In this document: one piece after another, positions 53,898-64,000 of the stretch | How the letters are laid out: every line of letters begins with the position of its first letter | Numbering within the stretch: position 1 is the first letter of the stretch | Assembly (NCBI RefSeq): GCF_902712875.1 | Contig: NZ_LR743509.1 | Location: forward strand, 2,866,001-2,930,000 | Source of the DNA: Hyphomicrobium sp. ghe19 | Lineage (GTDB): Bacteria; Pseudomonadota; Alphaproteobacteria; Rhizobiales; Hyphomicrobiaceae | Length of the DNA stretch: 64,000 nucleotides | Direction of reading: 5' to 3' | Translations under genes and position numbers: made by a program | The notes under the pieces: model-generated | Seen by the model: only the letters and a program-made list of their open reading frames with translations | Database searches by the model: none | Told to the model about the DNA's origin: nothing

Positions 53898-56324
53898 TTA
53901 GTGAGCGGTGATCCGCGCACTGGCTTTTCCTGACTCTTTCGCCTCGAGCGCCTCGGCTTCCGCCGCCTCGTCCCACGTAATGGGTTCCGGCACGCGAACG
54001 AGAGCGATCTTCAAGACTTCATCGAGACGCGAGACCGGGATGATATCCATCTTGGTCTGCACCTCGGCCGGAATTTCCGCCAAATCCTTGGCGTTTTCTT
54101 CCGGAATGATGACCGTCTTGATGCCACCGCGGAGAGCCGCAAGGAGCTTTTCCTTGAGGCCGCCGATCGGCAGCACACGACCGCGCAGCGTGATCTCGCC
54201 CGTCATCGCCACATCCTTGCGGACGGGAATGCCGGTCAGAACCGAGATGATCGCCGTCGTCATCGCGATACCTGCGGAAGGTCCATCCTTCGGCGTCGCG
54301 CCTTCCGGCACGTGCACGTGGATGTCGCGCTTCTCGAACAAGCTCGGATGAATGCCGAAGTCGATCGAGTGCGAGCGCACATAGGCGTTCGCGGCCTGAA
54401 TCGATTCCTTCATCACATCGCGCAGGTTGCCGGTGACGCTCATTCTGCCCTTACCCGGCATCATGACGCCTTCGATCGTCAGCAACTCGCCGCCGACCTC
54501 AGTCCAGGCAAGGCCAGTCACGATACCGACCTGATCCTCGAGCTCGGCTTCGCCGTACCGGTATTTCGGCACGCCGAGGAAGTCGTGGACGTTATCGGTC
54601 GTGACGACGATCGAGGTCTTCGACGACGTCAGGATTTCCTTCACAGCCTTACGGGCAAGCTTGGCAATCTCGCGCTCGAGAGAGCGAACGCCTGCTTCGC
54701 GCGTATAACGGCGAATGACTTCCTTCAATGCTCCGTCTTCGATGGACCACTCACCCTGCTCGAGCCCGTGAGCGGTGTACTGCTCAGGAATCAAGTGGCG
54801 CTTGGCGATCTCGAGCTTCTCGTCTTCCGTGTAGCCCGCAAGACGAATGATCTCCATACGGTCCATGAGAGCCGGCGGGATGTTCAGCGTGTTGGCGGTC
54901 GTCACGAACATCACGTTCGAGAGATCGTAATCGACCTCAAGATAGTGATCGTTGAACGTGCCGTTCTGCTCGGGATCCAACACTTCGAGCAACGCCGCTG
55001 CCGGATCGCCTCGGAAGTCCTGACCCATCTTGTCGATCTCGTCCAAGAGGAAGAGCGGATTGGTCCGCTTAGCCTTCTTCATGGACTGAATGACCTTGCC
55101 CGGCATGGAGCCGATGTAGGTCCGGCGGTGGCCACGGATTTCCGCTTCGTCACGAACGCCGCCAAGCGACATGCGCACGAACTCGCGGCCGGTCGCGTTG
55201 GCGATCGACTTTCCAAGCGACGTCTTACCGACGCCCGGAGGCCCGACGAGGCACAGGATCGGCCCCTTCAGCTTATTCGTACGCGCCTGCACGGCCAGAT
55301 ACTCGAGGATCCGTTCCTTGACCTTCTCGAGGCCGTAGTGCTCCAGATCGAGAATCGTCTGAGCTTCGGCGATGTCCTTCTTGACCTTGCCCTTGATGCC
55401 CCACGGGATCGACAAGAGCCAATCGAGGTAGTTGCGAACGACCGTCGCTTCAGCCGACATCGGCGACATCTGCTTGAGCTTCTTCAGCTCAGCCAGCGCC
55501 TTGTCCTTGGCTTCCTTCGACAGCTTCGTGTTCTCGATCTTTTCCTCGAACTCGGCGATGTCATCGCGTTCGTCGGAATCGCCAAGCTCCTTCTGAATGG
55601 CCTTCATCTGCTCATTCAGATAGTACTCGCGCTGCGTCTTCTCCATCTGGCGCTTTACGCGCGAGCGGATCTTTCTCTCGACCTGGAGAACGGAAATCTC
55701 GCTCTCCATGAGCGTGTAGACGCGTTCCAGCCGCTCGGAGATGCTCGCGGTCTCGAGCACGTCCTGCTTCTCTGAGATCTTCACGGCGAGGTGCGAGGCG
55801 ATCGTGTCGGCGAGCTTCGCGTAGTCCTCGATCTGGCCGACGTTGCTCAGAACCTCGGGCGAGACCTTCTTGTTGAGCTTCACATAGCTCTCGAACTGCG
55901 TGACGACGGAGCGCGCAAGCGCCTCCAGCTCGTCCTTTGCGCCCGGAACTTCCGCAACGCGCTCGACCTCGGCTTCGAAGTAATTCGCATTGGTGGTGTA
56001 GCGTACGATCTTGGCGCGCGCGTTACCCTCGACGAGAACCTTCACGGTGCCGTCGGGAAGCTTTAAAAGCTGGAGCACGGACGCGAGCGTGCCGATTTCG
56101 TAGATCGCGTCGGGCGCCGGATCGTCATCGCCGGCGTTCTTCTGCGCGGCGAGCAGGATCTGCTTGTCGGCGCGCATGACTTCTTCGAGCGCCGCGATCG
56201 ACTTCTCGCGACCGACGAACAGCGGCACGACCATGTACGGGAATACGACGATGTCACGAAGCGGCAGAACCGGAAACAGCTCTTTTCCGGTGGCTTTCTC
56301 TTTGGTCTTTTTGTCTTCGCTCAT
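53898..56324 (-). CDS. lon: ATP-dependent protease Lon
   Basis: Homohexameric cytoplasmic AAA+ protease for misfolded and regulatory proteins. The 808-residue protein has an N-terminal substrate domain (~1-210, [27 protein letters not shown]) and a coiled region (~210-330). The AAA+ module carries Walker [14 protein letters not shown] and Walker [10 protein letters not shown], and the C-terminal protease domain has Ser683 ([11 protein letters not shown]) and Lys726 (GGLKEKLL), the usual Ser-Lys dyad spacing of 43. An AGGTAG site precedes the ATG. It lies downstream of clpX in the tig-clpP-clpX-lon-hup block and ends at a strong terminator. Confidence 0.98.
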   Translation of the reverse strand: MSEDKKTKEKATGKELFPVLPLRDIVVFPYMVVPLFVGREKSIAALEEVMRADKQILLAAQKNAGDDDPAPDAIYEIGTLASVLQLLKLPDGTVKVLVEGNARAKIVRYTTNANYFEAEVERVAEVPGAKDELEALARSVVTQFESYVKLNKKVSPEVLSNVGQIEDYAKLADTIASHLAVKISEKQDVLETASISERLERVYTLMESEISVLQVERKIRSRVKRQMEKTQREYYLNEQMKAIQKELGDSDERDDIAEFEEKIENTKLSKEAKDKALAELKKLKQMSPMSAEATVVRNYLDWLLSIPWGIKGKVKKDIAEAQTILDLEHYGLEKVKERILEYLAVQARTNKLKGPILCLVGPPGVGKTSLGKSIANATGREFVRMSLGGVRDEAEIRGHRRTYIGSMPGKVIQSMKKAKRTNPLFLLDEIDKMGQDFRGDPAAALLEVLDPEQNGTFNDHYLEVDYDLSNVMFVTTANTLNIPPALMDRMEIIRLAGYTEDEKLEIAKRHLIPEQYTAHGLEQGEWSIEDGALKEVIRRYTREAGVRSLEREIAKLARKAVKEILTSSKTSIVVTTDNVHDFLGVPKYRYGEAELEDQVGIVTGLAWTEVGGELLTIEGVMMPGKGRMSVTGNLRDVMKESIQAANAYVRSHSIDFGIHPSLFEKRDIHVHVPEGATPKDGPSAGIAMTTAIISVLTGIPVRKDVAMTGEITLRGRVLPIGGLKEKLLAALRGGIKTVIIPEENAKDLAEIPAEVQTKMDIIPVSRLDEVLKIALVRVPEPITWDEAAEAEALEAKESGKASARITAH

Positions 56325-56600
56325 TTCACTACCTATTCGCCGTGCGACGGAAGACTGTCACAGCCTTCCGATGCATTCCACACTCGTTCCACTTAGGAGC
56401 CACGCTTCCCGCCCCTTTTTGTGGCGGCGGTCGGCATGCTCGTGAGCGCGAGCGCGGGGTGAGACCCAAGCTCAAGACACCGGTTTCAGGATTTCCTCGG
56501 CTGGCCGCTTGATGCCATTCCCTCCGAACAAATAGGGACCGGCGTCCCGCAAACAAGTCCCGGGACCAAGCCCCCGGAAGGCCGTTACTGTCGCGATGGG
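56325..56600. other. clpX-lon intergenic region
   Basis: A 276-base gap that should hold the lon promoter. On the minus strand a CTTGAG element occurs near 56467-56476 that resembles half of a heat-shock (sigma-32) -35 box, but a matching -10 is not clear. A weak CCGGG/CCCGG hairpin lies just past the clpX stop around 56558-56576. Confidence 0.3.
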
Positions 56601-57851
<1,251 letters not shown>

Positions 57852-58198
57852 TTGTTCTCACCTTCCGTGCAAGACCCATCAATGCGATGTTCTTGCTTTG
57901 GCCCGCCATTCACGTCCGGCACTGAGCCGATTCTACGGCGACGTGAACCTCATAACCAATCTGAGCACGCTAACGTTCGCGAGATCAAGATTGGATTAAT
58001 GGAGCCCAGGCCGCCATGGGCCGCAAGCGGCGCTATTGCCACAGTTGATAAATGATCAGGCAATCACGCCAATTCAATGCGATAATTTACCTAAACGCCC
58101 CACTGGCGTGCCGCGTTTGTTCTTGGCCGTCCCGGCGTGCGCTCAGTTCAAAGAATCTGCGCACGCGCCGGGCGACTTAAGTGTTGCTTCTGCACTCG
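57852..58198. other. clpP-clpX intergenic region, no gene seen
   Basis: A 347-base gap. The ribosome site of clpX is clear, but I found no convincing promoter pair, hairpin terminator or small gene. The A/T-richer part around 57950-58000 is the likeliest promoter area. Confidence 0.35.
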
Positions 58199-58849
58199 TC
58201 AACCTGACGATTTGCTCTCGAATACGCCCGCATCGACCTCGTCGCGGTTTTCGAGGACCTTGTCGATGAGGCCGAAATCGCGGGCCTGATCGGCGGTCAT
58301 GAAGTAATCGCGGTCGAGAGTTTTATCGATCATCTCGTAGGTCTGACCTGTGTGTTTCACATAGGTCTCGTTGAGACGGCGCTTCATCTTGATGATGTCC
58401 TCGGCGTGGCGCTCGATATCGGACGCCTGCCCAGAGAACCCGCCCGACGGCTGATGCACCATTACGCGGGCGTTCGGGAGCGCATAGCGCATGCCCTTCG
58501 CACCGGCGCAGAGCAGAAGCGAACCCATCGACGCAGCTTGACCGATGCACAGCGTTGCGACCTGCGGCTTCACAAACTGCATCGTGTCGTAGATCGCCAT
58601 GCCCGCCGTCACCACGCCACCCGGCGAGTTGATGTACATCGAGATCTCTTTTTTCGGATTCTCGGATTCGAGGAACAAAAGCTGCATGCAGATCGATGCA
58701 GCCATATGGTCTTCGACCGGTCCCGTTACGAAGATGATCCGTTCTTTCAAGAGGCGCGAAGGCAGGTCGTAGCCGCGCTCGCCGCGCGTCGTCTGCTCGA
58801 CGACCATCGGCCAGAATGTATTCGTCAAAGTACTTACCGGATCGCGCAT
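58199..58849 (-). CDS. clpP: ATP-dependent Clp protease proteolytic subunit
   Basis: Tetradecameric serine protease chamber paired with ClpX or ClpA. The 216-residue protein shows the triad Ser107 (GQAASMGS), His132 (VMVHQPSGG) and Asp181 (TLDRDYFM), with the same spacings as in E. coli ClpP. It also has [19 protein letters not shown] and the short N-terminal propeptide-like segment before [14 protein letters not shown]. It is 98 bases downstream of tig, as usual. Confidence 0.98.
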   Translation of the reverse strand: MRDPVSTLTNTFWPMVVEQTTRGERGYDLPSRLLKERIIFVTGPVEDHMAASICMQLLFLESENPKKEISMYINSPGGVVTAGMAIYDTMQFVKPQVATLCIGQAASMGSLLLCAGAKGMRYALPNARVMVHQPSGGFSGQASDIERHAEDIIKMKRRLNETYVKHTGQTYEMIDKTLDRDYFMTADQARDFGLIDKVLENRDEVDAGVFESKSSG

Positions 58850-58947
58850 CGCCTTCGTCTTTCCTAATTTCGGCCGGCCCGTTCAGCAGACCGGCCAGAC
58901 TCGCACGCTTCAGTCTCTAGCTTTCACTGCTCTGCAGATGAAGGCAA

Positions 58948-60306
58948 TCAGCGTTCGGTCGCTTCTTCGACGGCCTTCAACAATTCGTCCCGCGTGACTT
59001 TCTTCTCCGCCGGCTTTGCGTTTTCGATGACGTGGTCGATGACCTTGTCTTCGAAGATCGGAGCGCGAAGCTCGGCCAGGGCGCCCGGCGTCTTCTCGTA
59101 GTATTCGTAGACCTGCTTTTCCCGGCCCGGGTAGCGGCGAGCCTGCTCTACGAGCGCGCGACGCAACTCATCCTGGGAAACCGTCAGATTGTTCTTCTCT
59201 CCGATCTCGCCGATCACGAGACCAAGGCGAACCCGGCGTTCGGCGATACCGCGGTACTCAGCGCGAGCCTCGTCCTCGGTTTTGCCTTCGTCGGCGAACG
59301 TCTTATTCGTGGCTTTGAGATTGTTCTCGAGCTGTGTCCATATATTGTTGAATTCGAAATCAACAAGTGAGGCGGGCAGCTCGAACGTGTGCGCCGTATC
59401 GAGGGCGTCCAGAATCTCACGCTTCAGCTTCGCCCGCGACGCTTGGTCGTACTCGCGCTTGATCTGCTCGGTTACGAAACCGCGCAGCTGCTCGAGGCTC
59501 TCGGCGCCCAGGCCCTTTGCGAAGTCTTCGTCGATTGCGGGCGTTCTCGGCTTGGCAACGGCCGTCACCTTCACGTCGAACTGCGCCGTTTTTCCGGCCA
59601 ACGCCTGCATCGGGTAATCTTCAGGGAACGTCGCGTCCACGACCTTCTCGTCGCCGGCCTTCAAACCGACGAGGCCTTCCTCAAAGCCCGGAATAAACTG
59701 CTTTTTCCCGATGACGAGGCTCTGGCCTTCGGCGGAACCACCTTCGAAGGCTTCGCCATCGATCTTGCCGACGAAATTCATCGTCACGAGGTCGCCCTCG
59801 GACGCTGCGCGCCCGTCTTCGGGATCGTAGGCCGTGTTGCGCTCGGCGAGGTTCGTCAGCGCCTTCTCGATTGCCGCATCGTCGACGTCGGCGACGAGGC
59901 GCTCAAGCTTCAGCGACGACAGGTCTGCGAGCGGAATTGGGGGCAGAACTTCGAACGACATTTTGTAGGCGAGATCGCCTTCGCCGTTGGCAATCTTCTC
60001 GAAGGTCTGTTCGTTGAAATCGACAAGCTCGACCTTCGGCTGCTGAGCCGGGCGCTCGTTGCGATCCTTGATGGCCTGAGCGCTCGTATCGTTGAGCGTC
60101 TGCTCCATTACTTCCTGCATCAGCGACTTGCCGTAGACCTTCTTCAAGTGCGCCAGCGGGACCTTGCCGCGACGAAATCCTTTGATTTGCACACGGTCTT
60201 TGAGTTCATCGAGCCGAGATGTGAAGCGCTCGTTGAGCTCTGCCTGGCCGACAACCACCTCGAGTGTGCGCTTCAATCCGTCTCGTGCCGTTTCCGTGAC
60301 TTGCAT
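58948..60306 (-). CDS. tig: Trigger factor (ribosome-bound chaperone, peptidyl-prolyl isomerase)
   Basis: Binds nascent chains at the ribosome exit. The 452-residue protein has the ribosome-binding tail domain with KGFRRGKVPLAHLKKVYG (GFRxGKxP signature, residues ~42-60) and the FKBP-type isomerase domain (~165-245, GDLVTMNFVGKIDGEAFEGG, FIPGFEEGLVGLKAGDEK). A long helical C-terminal arm follows. An AGGA site and a small hairpin precede the ATG at 60306. It heads the tig-clpP-clpX-lon block. Confidence 0.98.
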   Translation of the reverse strand: MQVTETARDGLKRTLEVVVGQAELNERFTSRLDELKDRVQIKGFRRGKVPLAHLKKVYGKSLMQEVMEQTLNDTSAQAIKDRNERPAQQPKVELVDFNEQTFEKIANGEGDLAYKMSFEVLPPIPLADLSSLKLERLVADVDDAAIEKALTNLAERNTAYDPEDGRAASEGDLVTMNFVGKIDGEAFEGGSAEGQSLVIGKKQFIPGFEEGLVGLKAGDEKVVDATFPEDYPMQALAGKTAQFDVKVTAVAKPRTPAIDEDFAKGLGAESLEQLRGFVTEQIKREYDQASRAKLKREILDALDTAHTFELPASLVDFEFNNIWTQLENNLKATNKTFADEGKTEDEARAEYRGIAERRVRLGLVIGEIGEKNNLTVSQDELRRALVEQARRYPGREKQVYEYYEKTPGALAELRAPIFEDKVIDHVIENAKPAEKKVTRDELLKAVEEATER

Positions 60307-60790
60307 CGCCGTATCCTATTGCCGGTGCAGGCCGCTGCACCTCGCCGTTCAACTATTTGGGGAGGCGCCGGCGCGTCTACAAAGCGCTAGCGCCGCCGGC
60401 TGCGCAATACCGGTGCAGGCAGACGTTGCCCTCCAGCTATTGCGTTGAATTTGCTTCGTTTTTTAAGCCACCGCGTGCCGCGGATTCATAACAGCCCCTG
60501 GAGGGGTGCCAGCATCGCGCGCCTGGAAGCCTAAGGGAGGCCTTAAACAGCCTTTCAGCGAGATTGGCAATACGCTGTCGCGATTGCTTCGAATTTTGAA
60601 CCCTGCGCCTGATCGCGGCTCGGATCCGCGAGCGTCCGGCCTCCTCCCGGCGGCGGGTCGAGTAATTTGGCAGATGTCGAAAGTTTTAGGTAAGGCCCCG
60701 AGGGCACTAGAAGTTTTTCAGCAACCTTCACCGTTTCTGGTATGTTGTTCATGCACGACGGCGTTTACACGCATGAGACGGAGTGCCGGC
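60307..60790. other. Divergent tig-fdnG intergenic region with inverted repeats
   Basis: A 484-base gap. It holds a 7-bp hairpin directly before tig (60324-60330 with 60335-60341, 4-base loop). A larger stem (60367-60373 with 60394-60400) encloses the palindrome GCGCTAGCGC at 60384-60393. An 11-base direct repeat CCGGTGCAGGC lies at 60322-60332 and 60410-60420. A possible plus-strand -10 TATGTT stands at about 60739-60744 with a TTCAGC 18 bases before it, ahead of fdnG. None of these is assigned with confidence. Confidence 0.4.
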
Positions 60791-63700
60791 ATGACTCTGA
60801 CACGCAGAGGCTTCATCAAGCTGTCGGGCGCGACACTCGCGTCATCAAGCTTGAGCGCGATGGGTTTTGGGGGCTGTGGCGCTGCGCTTGCCGAGTCCGT
60901 CCGGCCCTACAAGCTCGCCGCGGCCCAAGAGACGCGTAATACTTGCACCTACTGCTCGGTCGCCTGCGGCATCCTGATCTACACCTCGGGCGACGGCGCC
61001 AAGAACGCGCACTCCAACATCATGCACATCGAGGGCGATCCGGATCACCCGGTGAACCGGGGTACACTTTGCCCCAAAGGTTCAGCCCTCCTCGACGTGG
61101 TGCATTCGCCCGGCCGGCTCCAGGTTCCAAAGTATCGCGCGCCGGGAAGCAACGAGTTCAAGGAAGTCACCTGGGATTTCGCGCTAGATCGCATTGCCCG
61201 GCTGATGAAGGACGACCGCGACGCCAATTTCATCGCGAAGAACGAGAAGGGCACGACCGTCAACCGGTGGCTTACGACCGGCATGCTGGCGGCCTCGGCC
61301 ACGACCAACGAAACGGCGCTGCTGACATGGAAGGTGGCTCGCGCGTTCGGGATGGTCGTCTTCGACAATCAGGCGCGTGTCTGACACGCGCCGACGGTAG
61401 CCAGTCTGGCTCCAACATACGGCCGCGGTGCAATGACCAACACTTGGCAGGATATCAAGAATGCCAATCTGGTCCTCGTCATGGGCGGCAACGCGGCCGA
61501 AGCGCATCCGTGCGGATTCAAGTGGGTCATCGAAGCAAAGATCGAGAACGCGGCCAAGCTTGTCGTCGTAGATCCTCGCTTTACGCGTACGACCGCCGTC
61601 GCGGATTACCATGCACCGATCCGGCCTGGAACGGACATCGCGTTCCTGTCCGGCGTCATCCGGTACCTGTTGGACACAGACCAGGTTCAGCATGAGTACG
61701 TTCGAGCCTTCACTACCGCCAGTCTGATCGTCAAAGAGGGCTACAGCTTCCAGGACGGCCTCTTCAACGGTTACGATGCCGAGACGCACAGCTACGATAA
61801 AACAGATTGGGATTACGAGCTCGACGATCAAGGCTTCGCGAAAGTCGACGACACGTGGGAAAATCCGCGTTGCGTCATCAATCTCATGCGCCGCCACGTC
61901 GACCGTTACACGCCGGAGATGGTGTCGCGGATCTGCGGCACGCCGATCGATAAATATCTGCATATTTGCGAGATGATCGCGGCGACGTGCGTTCCCGACA
62001 AGGCGATGACGAGCCTCTTCGCGCTTGGCTGGACGCAACACACTGTCGGCTCGCAGAACATCCGCACGATGGCGATGATCCAGCTTCTGCTCGGCAACAT
62101 CGGCGTTGCGGGCGGCGGCATGAATGCTCTGCGTGGCCATTCCAACATTCAGGGACTTACCGACGTCGGGCTTTTGTCCAACCAGATGCCCGGATACCTG
62201 ACGATGCCGAAAGATGCGGAAGTTACATTCGACGACTACATGAAGACGCGGCAGTTCAAGCCGCTGCGTCCAAAACAGATGAGTTATTGGCAGAACTACC
62301 GCAAGTTTTTCGTCAGCTTCCAGAAGACCATGTTCGGCGAGGCCGCGCGCGTCGAAAACAATTGGGCTTACGACTGGCTGCCGAAGCTCAATGTCCCGAT
62401 GTATGACATCATTAGAGCCTTCGAGATGATGGTCCATGGCGAGATCAACGGCTACATCTGCCAGGGCTTCAATCCGCTACAGGCGTTTCCCGAAAAAAAC
62501 AAAATCCGGCGCGGACTGAGCAAGCTCAAATATCTCATCGTGATGGATCCGCTCGACACCGAGACGGCGCGCTTCTGGGAAGACGTCGGGCCGCTCAATC
62601 CATCCGACCCGTCCAAAATTCCGACGGAAGTTTTCCAGTTACCGACGTCATGCTTCGCCGAAGATGACGGCTCGCTCGTCAACTCCGCGCGCTGGCTGCA
62701 GTGGCACTGGAAAGCCGCCCCATCTCCTGCCCAGGCAAAGACCGACATTTGGATCATGTCCGCCATCTTCCACCGCATTCGCGAGCTTTATAAAAAAGAA
62801 GGCGGCGCTTTCGCTGATCCTATTCTCAATCTCTCGTGGAAATACACCGATCCTGTCGACCCGAGCCCTGACGAACTGGCGAAGGACTTGAACGGCAAAG
62901 CGCTCGCCGACATCAAGGATGAATCCGGTGCTGTCGTGCTCAAAGCGGGCCAGCAGCTCGACGGCTTCGGCCAGCTTCGGGACGACGGCACGACGGAATG
63001 CGGTTGTTGGATCTTCTCGGGTTGCTACACCCAGAAGGGCAACATGATGGCTCGCCGCGACACCTATGATCCGCGGGACCAAGGCATCACGCCGGATTGG
63101 GCTTGGGCTTGGCCAGCCAACCGGCGCATTCTCTACAATCGCGCCAGCGCCGACGTTGCAGGCAATCCGTGGAACCCGGGCAAGCCCATTATCCAGTGGA
63201 ACGGCAGCCGGTGGGTCGGCATCGACGTGCCCGATTACGGGCCGACGATCCCGCCATCGGAAGGCGTCGGCCCCTTCATCATGAACTCCGAGGGCACGGC
63301 CCGTTTCTTCGCTCTCGATCAGATGGTGGACGGTCCCTTCCCCGAGCACTACGAGCCGATGGAATCGCCCGTGGAAAATCTGCTGCATCCCAAGGTTCAG
63401 AATAATCCAGCGGTTCGGGTGTTCCCGGATGATCGCGCCGACTTTGGATCAGCAGCAGACTTCCCATACGTGGGAACCACCTACCGGCTGACCGAGCACT
63501 TCCACTATTGGACGAAGCACGCGTTGATCAACGCGATCCTGCAGCCGCAGGAATTCATCGAGATCGGCGAAGTGCTGGCAAATGAAAAAGGTATCGCGAA
63601 CGGTGGCTGGGTTCGCGTGAGTTCGAAGCGTGGATACATGATCTGCAAGGCTTTGGTGACCAAGCGCATCAAGCCGATGACCGTTGCGGGCAAGCCCGTG

Positions 63701-63865
63701 CATGTCATCGGAGTTCCGATCCACTGGGGCTTCACGGGCCTGACGAAAAAGGGCTACGGCGCCAACATACTGACGCCGTCGGTCGGCGACGCAAACACCC
63801 AGACGCCCGAATTCAAAGTGTTTCTCGTGAATGTCGAGCCAAGCAACGGTCCCGAAGTCGCCTAA
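60791..63865 (+). CDS. fdnG: Formate dehydrogenase-N/O alpha subunit, selenocysteine-containing
   Basis: Periplasmic molybdo(tungsto)-enzyme that oxidises formate and passes electrons to the membrane. It is one gene of 1024 codons with an in-frame TGA at 61382-61384 read as Sec198, followed by the conserved His. The N-terminus has a Tat signal (LTRRGFIKLSG, RR at 5-6). The [4Fe-4S] ligands are Cys52, Cys55, Cys59 and Cys94 (CTYCSVAC, TLCPKG). After the TGA the protein continues in the same frame with HAPTVASLAPTYGRGAMTN and the molybdopterin domains (GGNAAEAHPCGFKWV, LRGHSNIQG, HFHYWTKHALINAI, GDANTQTPEF). The ATG at 60791 has GGAG 8 bases upstream. fdnH follows 11 bases later. Confidence 0.95.
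61382..61413 (+). promoter_or_regulatory. Selenocysteine codon and bacterial SECIS hairpin
   Basis: TGA at 61382-61384, then a hairpin at 61396-61413. The lower GG/CC pair, a single bulged T (61398) and an AGCCA/TGGCT stem close a GTC loop. Position (11 bases after the TGA), bulged U and G-U in the loop match the SelB-binding SECIS of E. coli fdnG. Confidence 0.85.
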
Positions 63866-63876
63866 CGGAGTAGCCG

Positions 63877-64000
63877 ATGACGAATTATCAATCGCAGAAC
63901 TACGTCCGGATCTCGGCGACGACGATTACACCGCCGGCTGCGCGTGATTATCAAGCGGAGATGGCAAAGCTCATCGATGTAACCCGGTGCATCGGCTGCA
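63877..64000 (+). CDS. fdnH: Formate dehydrogenase iron-sulfur (beta) subunit, 3' end cut by window edge
   Basis: Start of the electron-transfer subunit with four [4Fe-4S] clusters that connects FdnG to the membrane cytochrome subunit. The 41 visible residues read [20 protein letters not shown], then [19 protein letters not shown], matching the N-terminus of FdnH/FdoH with the first cluster cysteines just at the edge. A CGGAG site precedes the ATG at 63877, 11 bases after the fdnG stop. The cytochrome b556 subunit gene would be expected downstream. Confidence 0.93.
   Translation, partial: MTNYQSQNYVRISATTITPPAARDYQAEMAKLIDVTRCIGC

Noticed and set aside
54312-55775. A ~490-codon plus-strand frame over lon
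   Set aside because: Antisense shadow of Lon, which has all its motifs on the minus strand.
61382-61432. Reading fdnG as two genes or as a pseudogene because of the TGA
   Set aside because: Frame is unchanged after the TGA, the following residues match FdnG exactly at the Sec position, and a SECIS hairpin is present.

Overview
The window looks like a chromosomal segment of a GC-rich alphaproteobacterium of the order Hyphomicrobiales (Rhizobiales). The evidence is the gene order: rpsB-tsf-pyrH-frr-uppS-cdsA-dxr-rseP-bamA-lpxD-fabZ-lpxA-lpxI/lpxB beside gltA; nuoA-N followed by birA, RNase J, methylmalonyl-CoA epimerase and a DUF1467 protein; and tig-clpP-clpX-lon-hup. A Hyphomicrobium-like genus is plausible but is my inference. 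Almost all genes lie on the minus strand. I see no CRISPR array, insertion sequence, integrase or phage module.

Layout. 1-1282: end of citrate synthase (+). 1243-16737 (-): translation genes (S2, EF-Ts, UMP kinase, ribosome recycling factor) run into undecaprenyl-PP synthesis, CDP-DAG synthesis, DXP reductoisomerase, the RseP protease, BamA and the early lipid A pathway. The last enzyme here is an unusual LpxI-LpxI'-LpxB fusion. 17109-25808 (-): two small secreted proteins, DNA polymerase III alpha, the Lol lipoprotein exporter, an archaeal/eukaryotic-type prolyl-tRNA synthetase and a DUF1467 protein. 25848-46280 (-): the 14-gene complex I operon nuoA-N, which continues into birA, RNase J and methylmalonyl-CoA epimerase. 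Five extra open reading frames sit between nuoB and nuoE. 46519-52023: a more accessory stretch with a frameshifted LuxR-type pseudogene, a LysR C-terminal remnant, a tyrosine-rich secreted protein, a DUF188 protein, an exported Tlde1/DUF2778-like protein, a TorF-type porin and a divergent RpiR regulator. 52234-53277: tRNA-Asp and tRNA-Val flanking a DUF1993 protein. 53372-60306 (-): the HU, Lon, ClpX, ClpP, trigger factor proteostasis block. 60791-64000 (+): a formate dehydrogenase-N/O type operon whose alpha subunit reads through an in-frame TGA as selenocysteine, with the start of its iron-sulfur subunit cut by the window edge.

The most notable points are: (i) the LpxI-LpxB fusion with an internal duplicated LpxI domain; (ii) the same small C-terminal helical domain on ribosomal protein S2 and on NuoE; (iii) the selenocysteine formate dehydrogenase with a readable bacterial SECIS hairpin; (iv) a FlK-like thioesterase with a complete Thr/Glu/His triad, plus other uncharacterised genes, inside the nuo operon; (v) a ProRS of archaeal type that has lost zinc ligands. 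All assignments come from reading the sequence and remembered family motifs; no database search was run.
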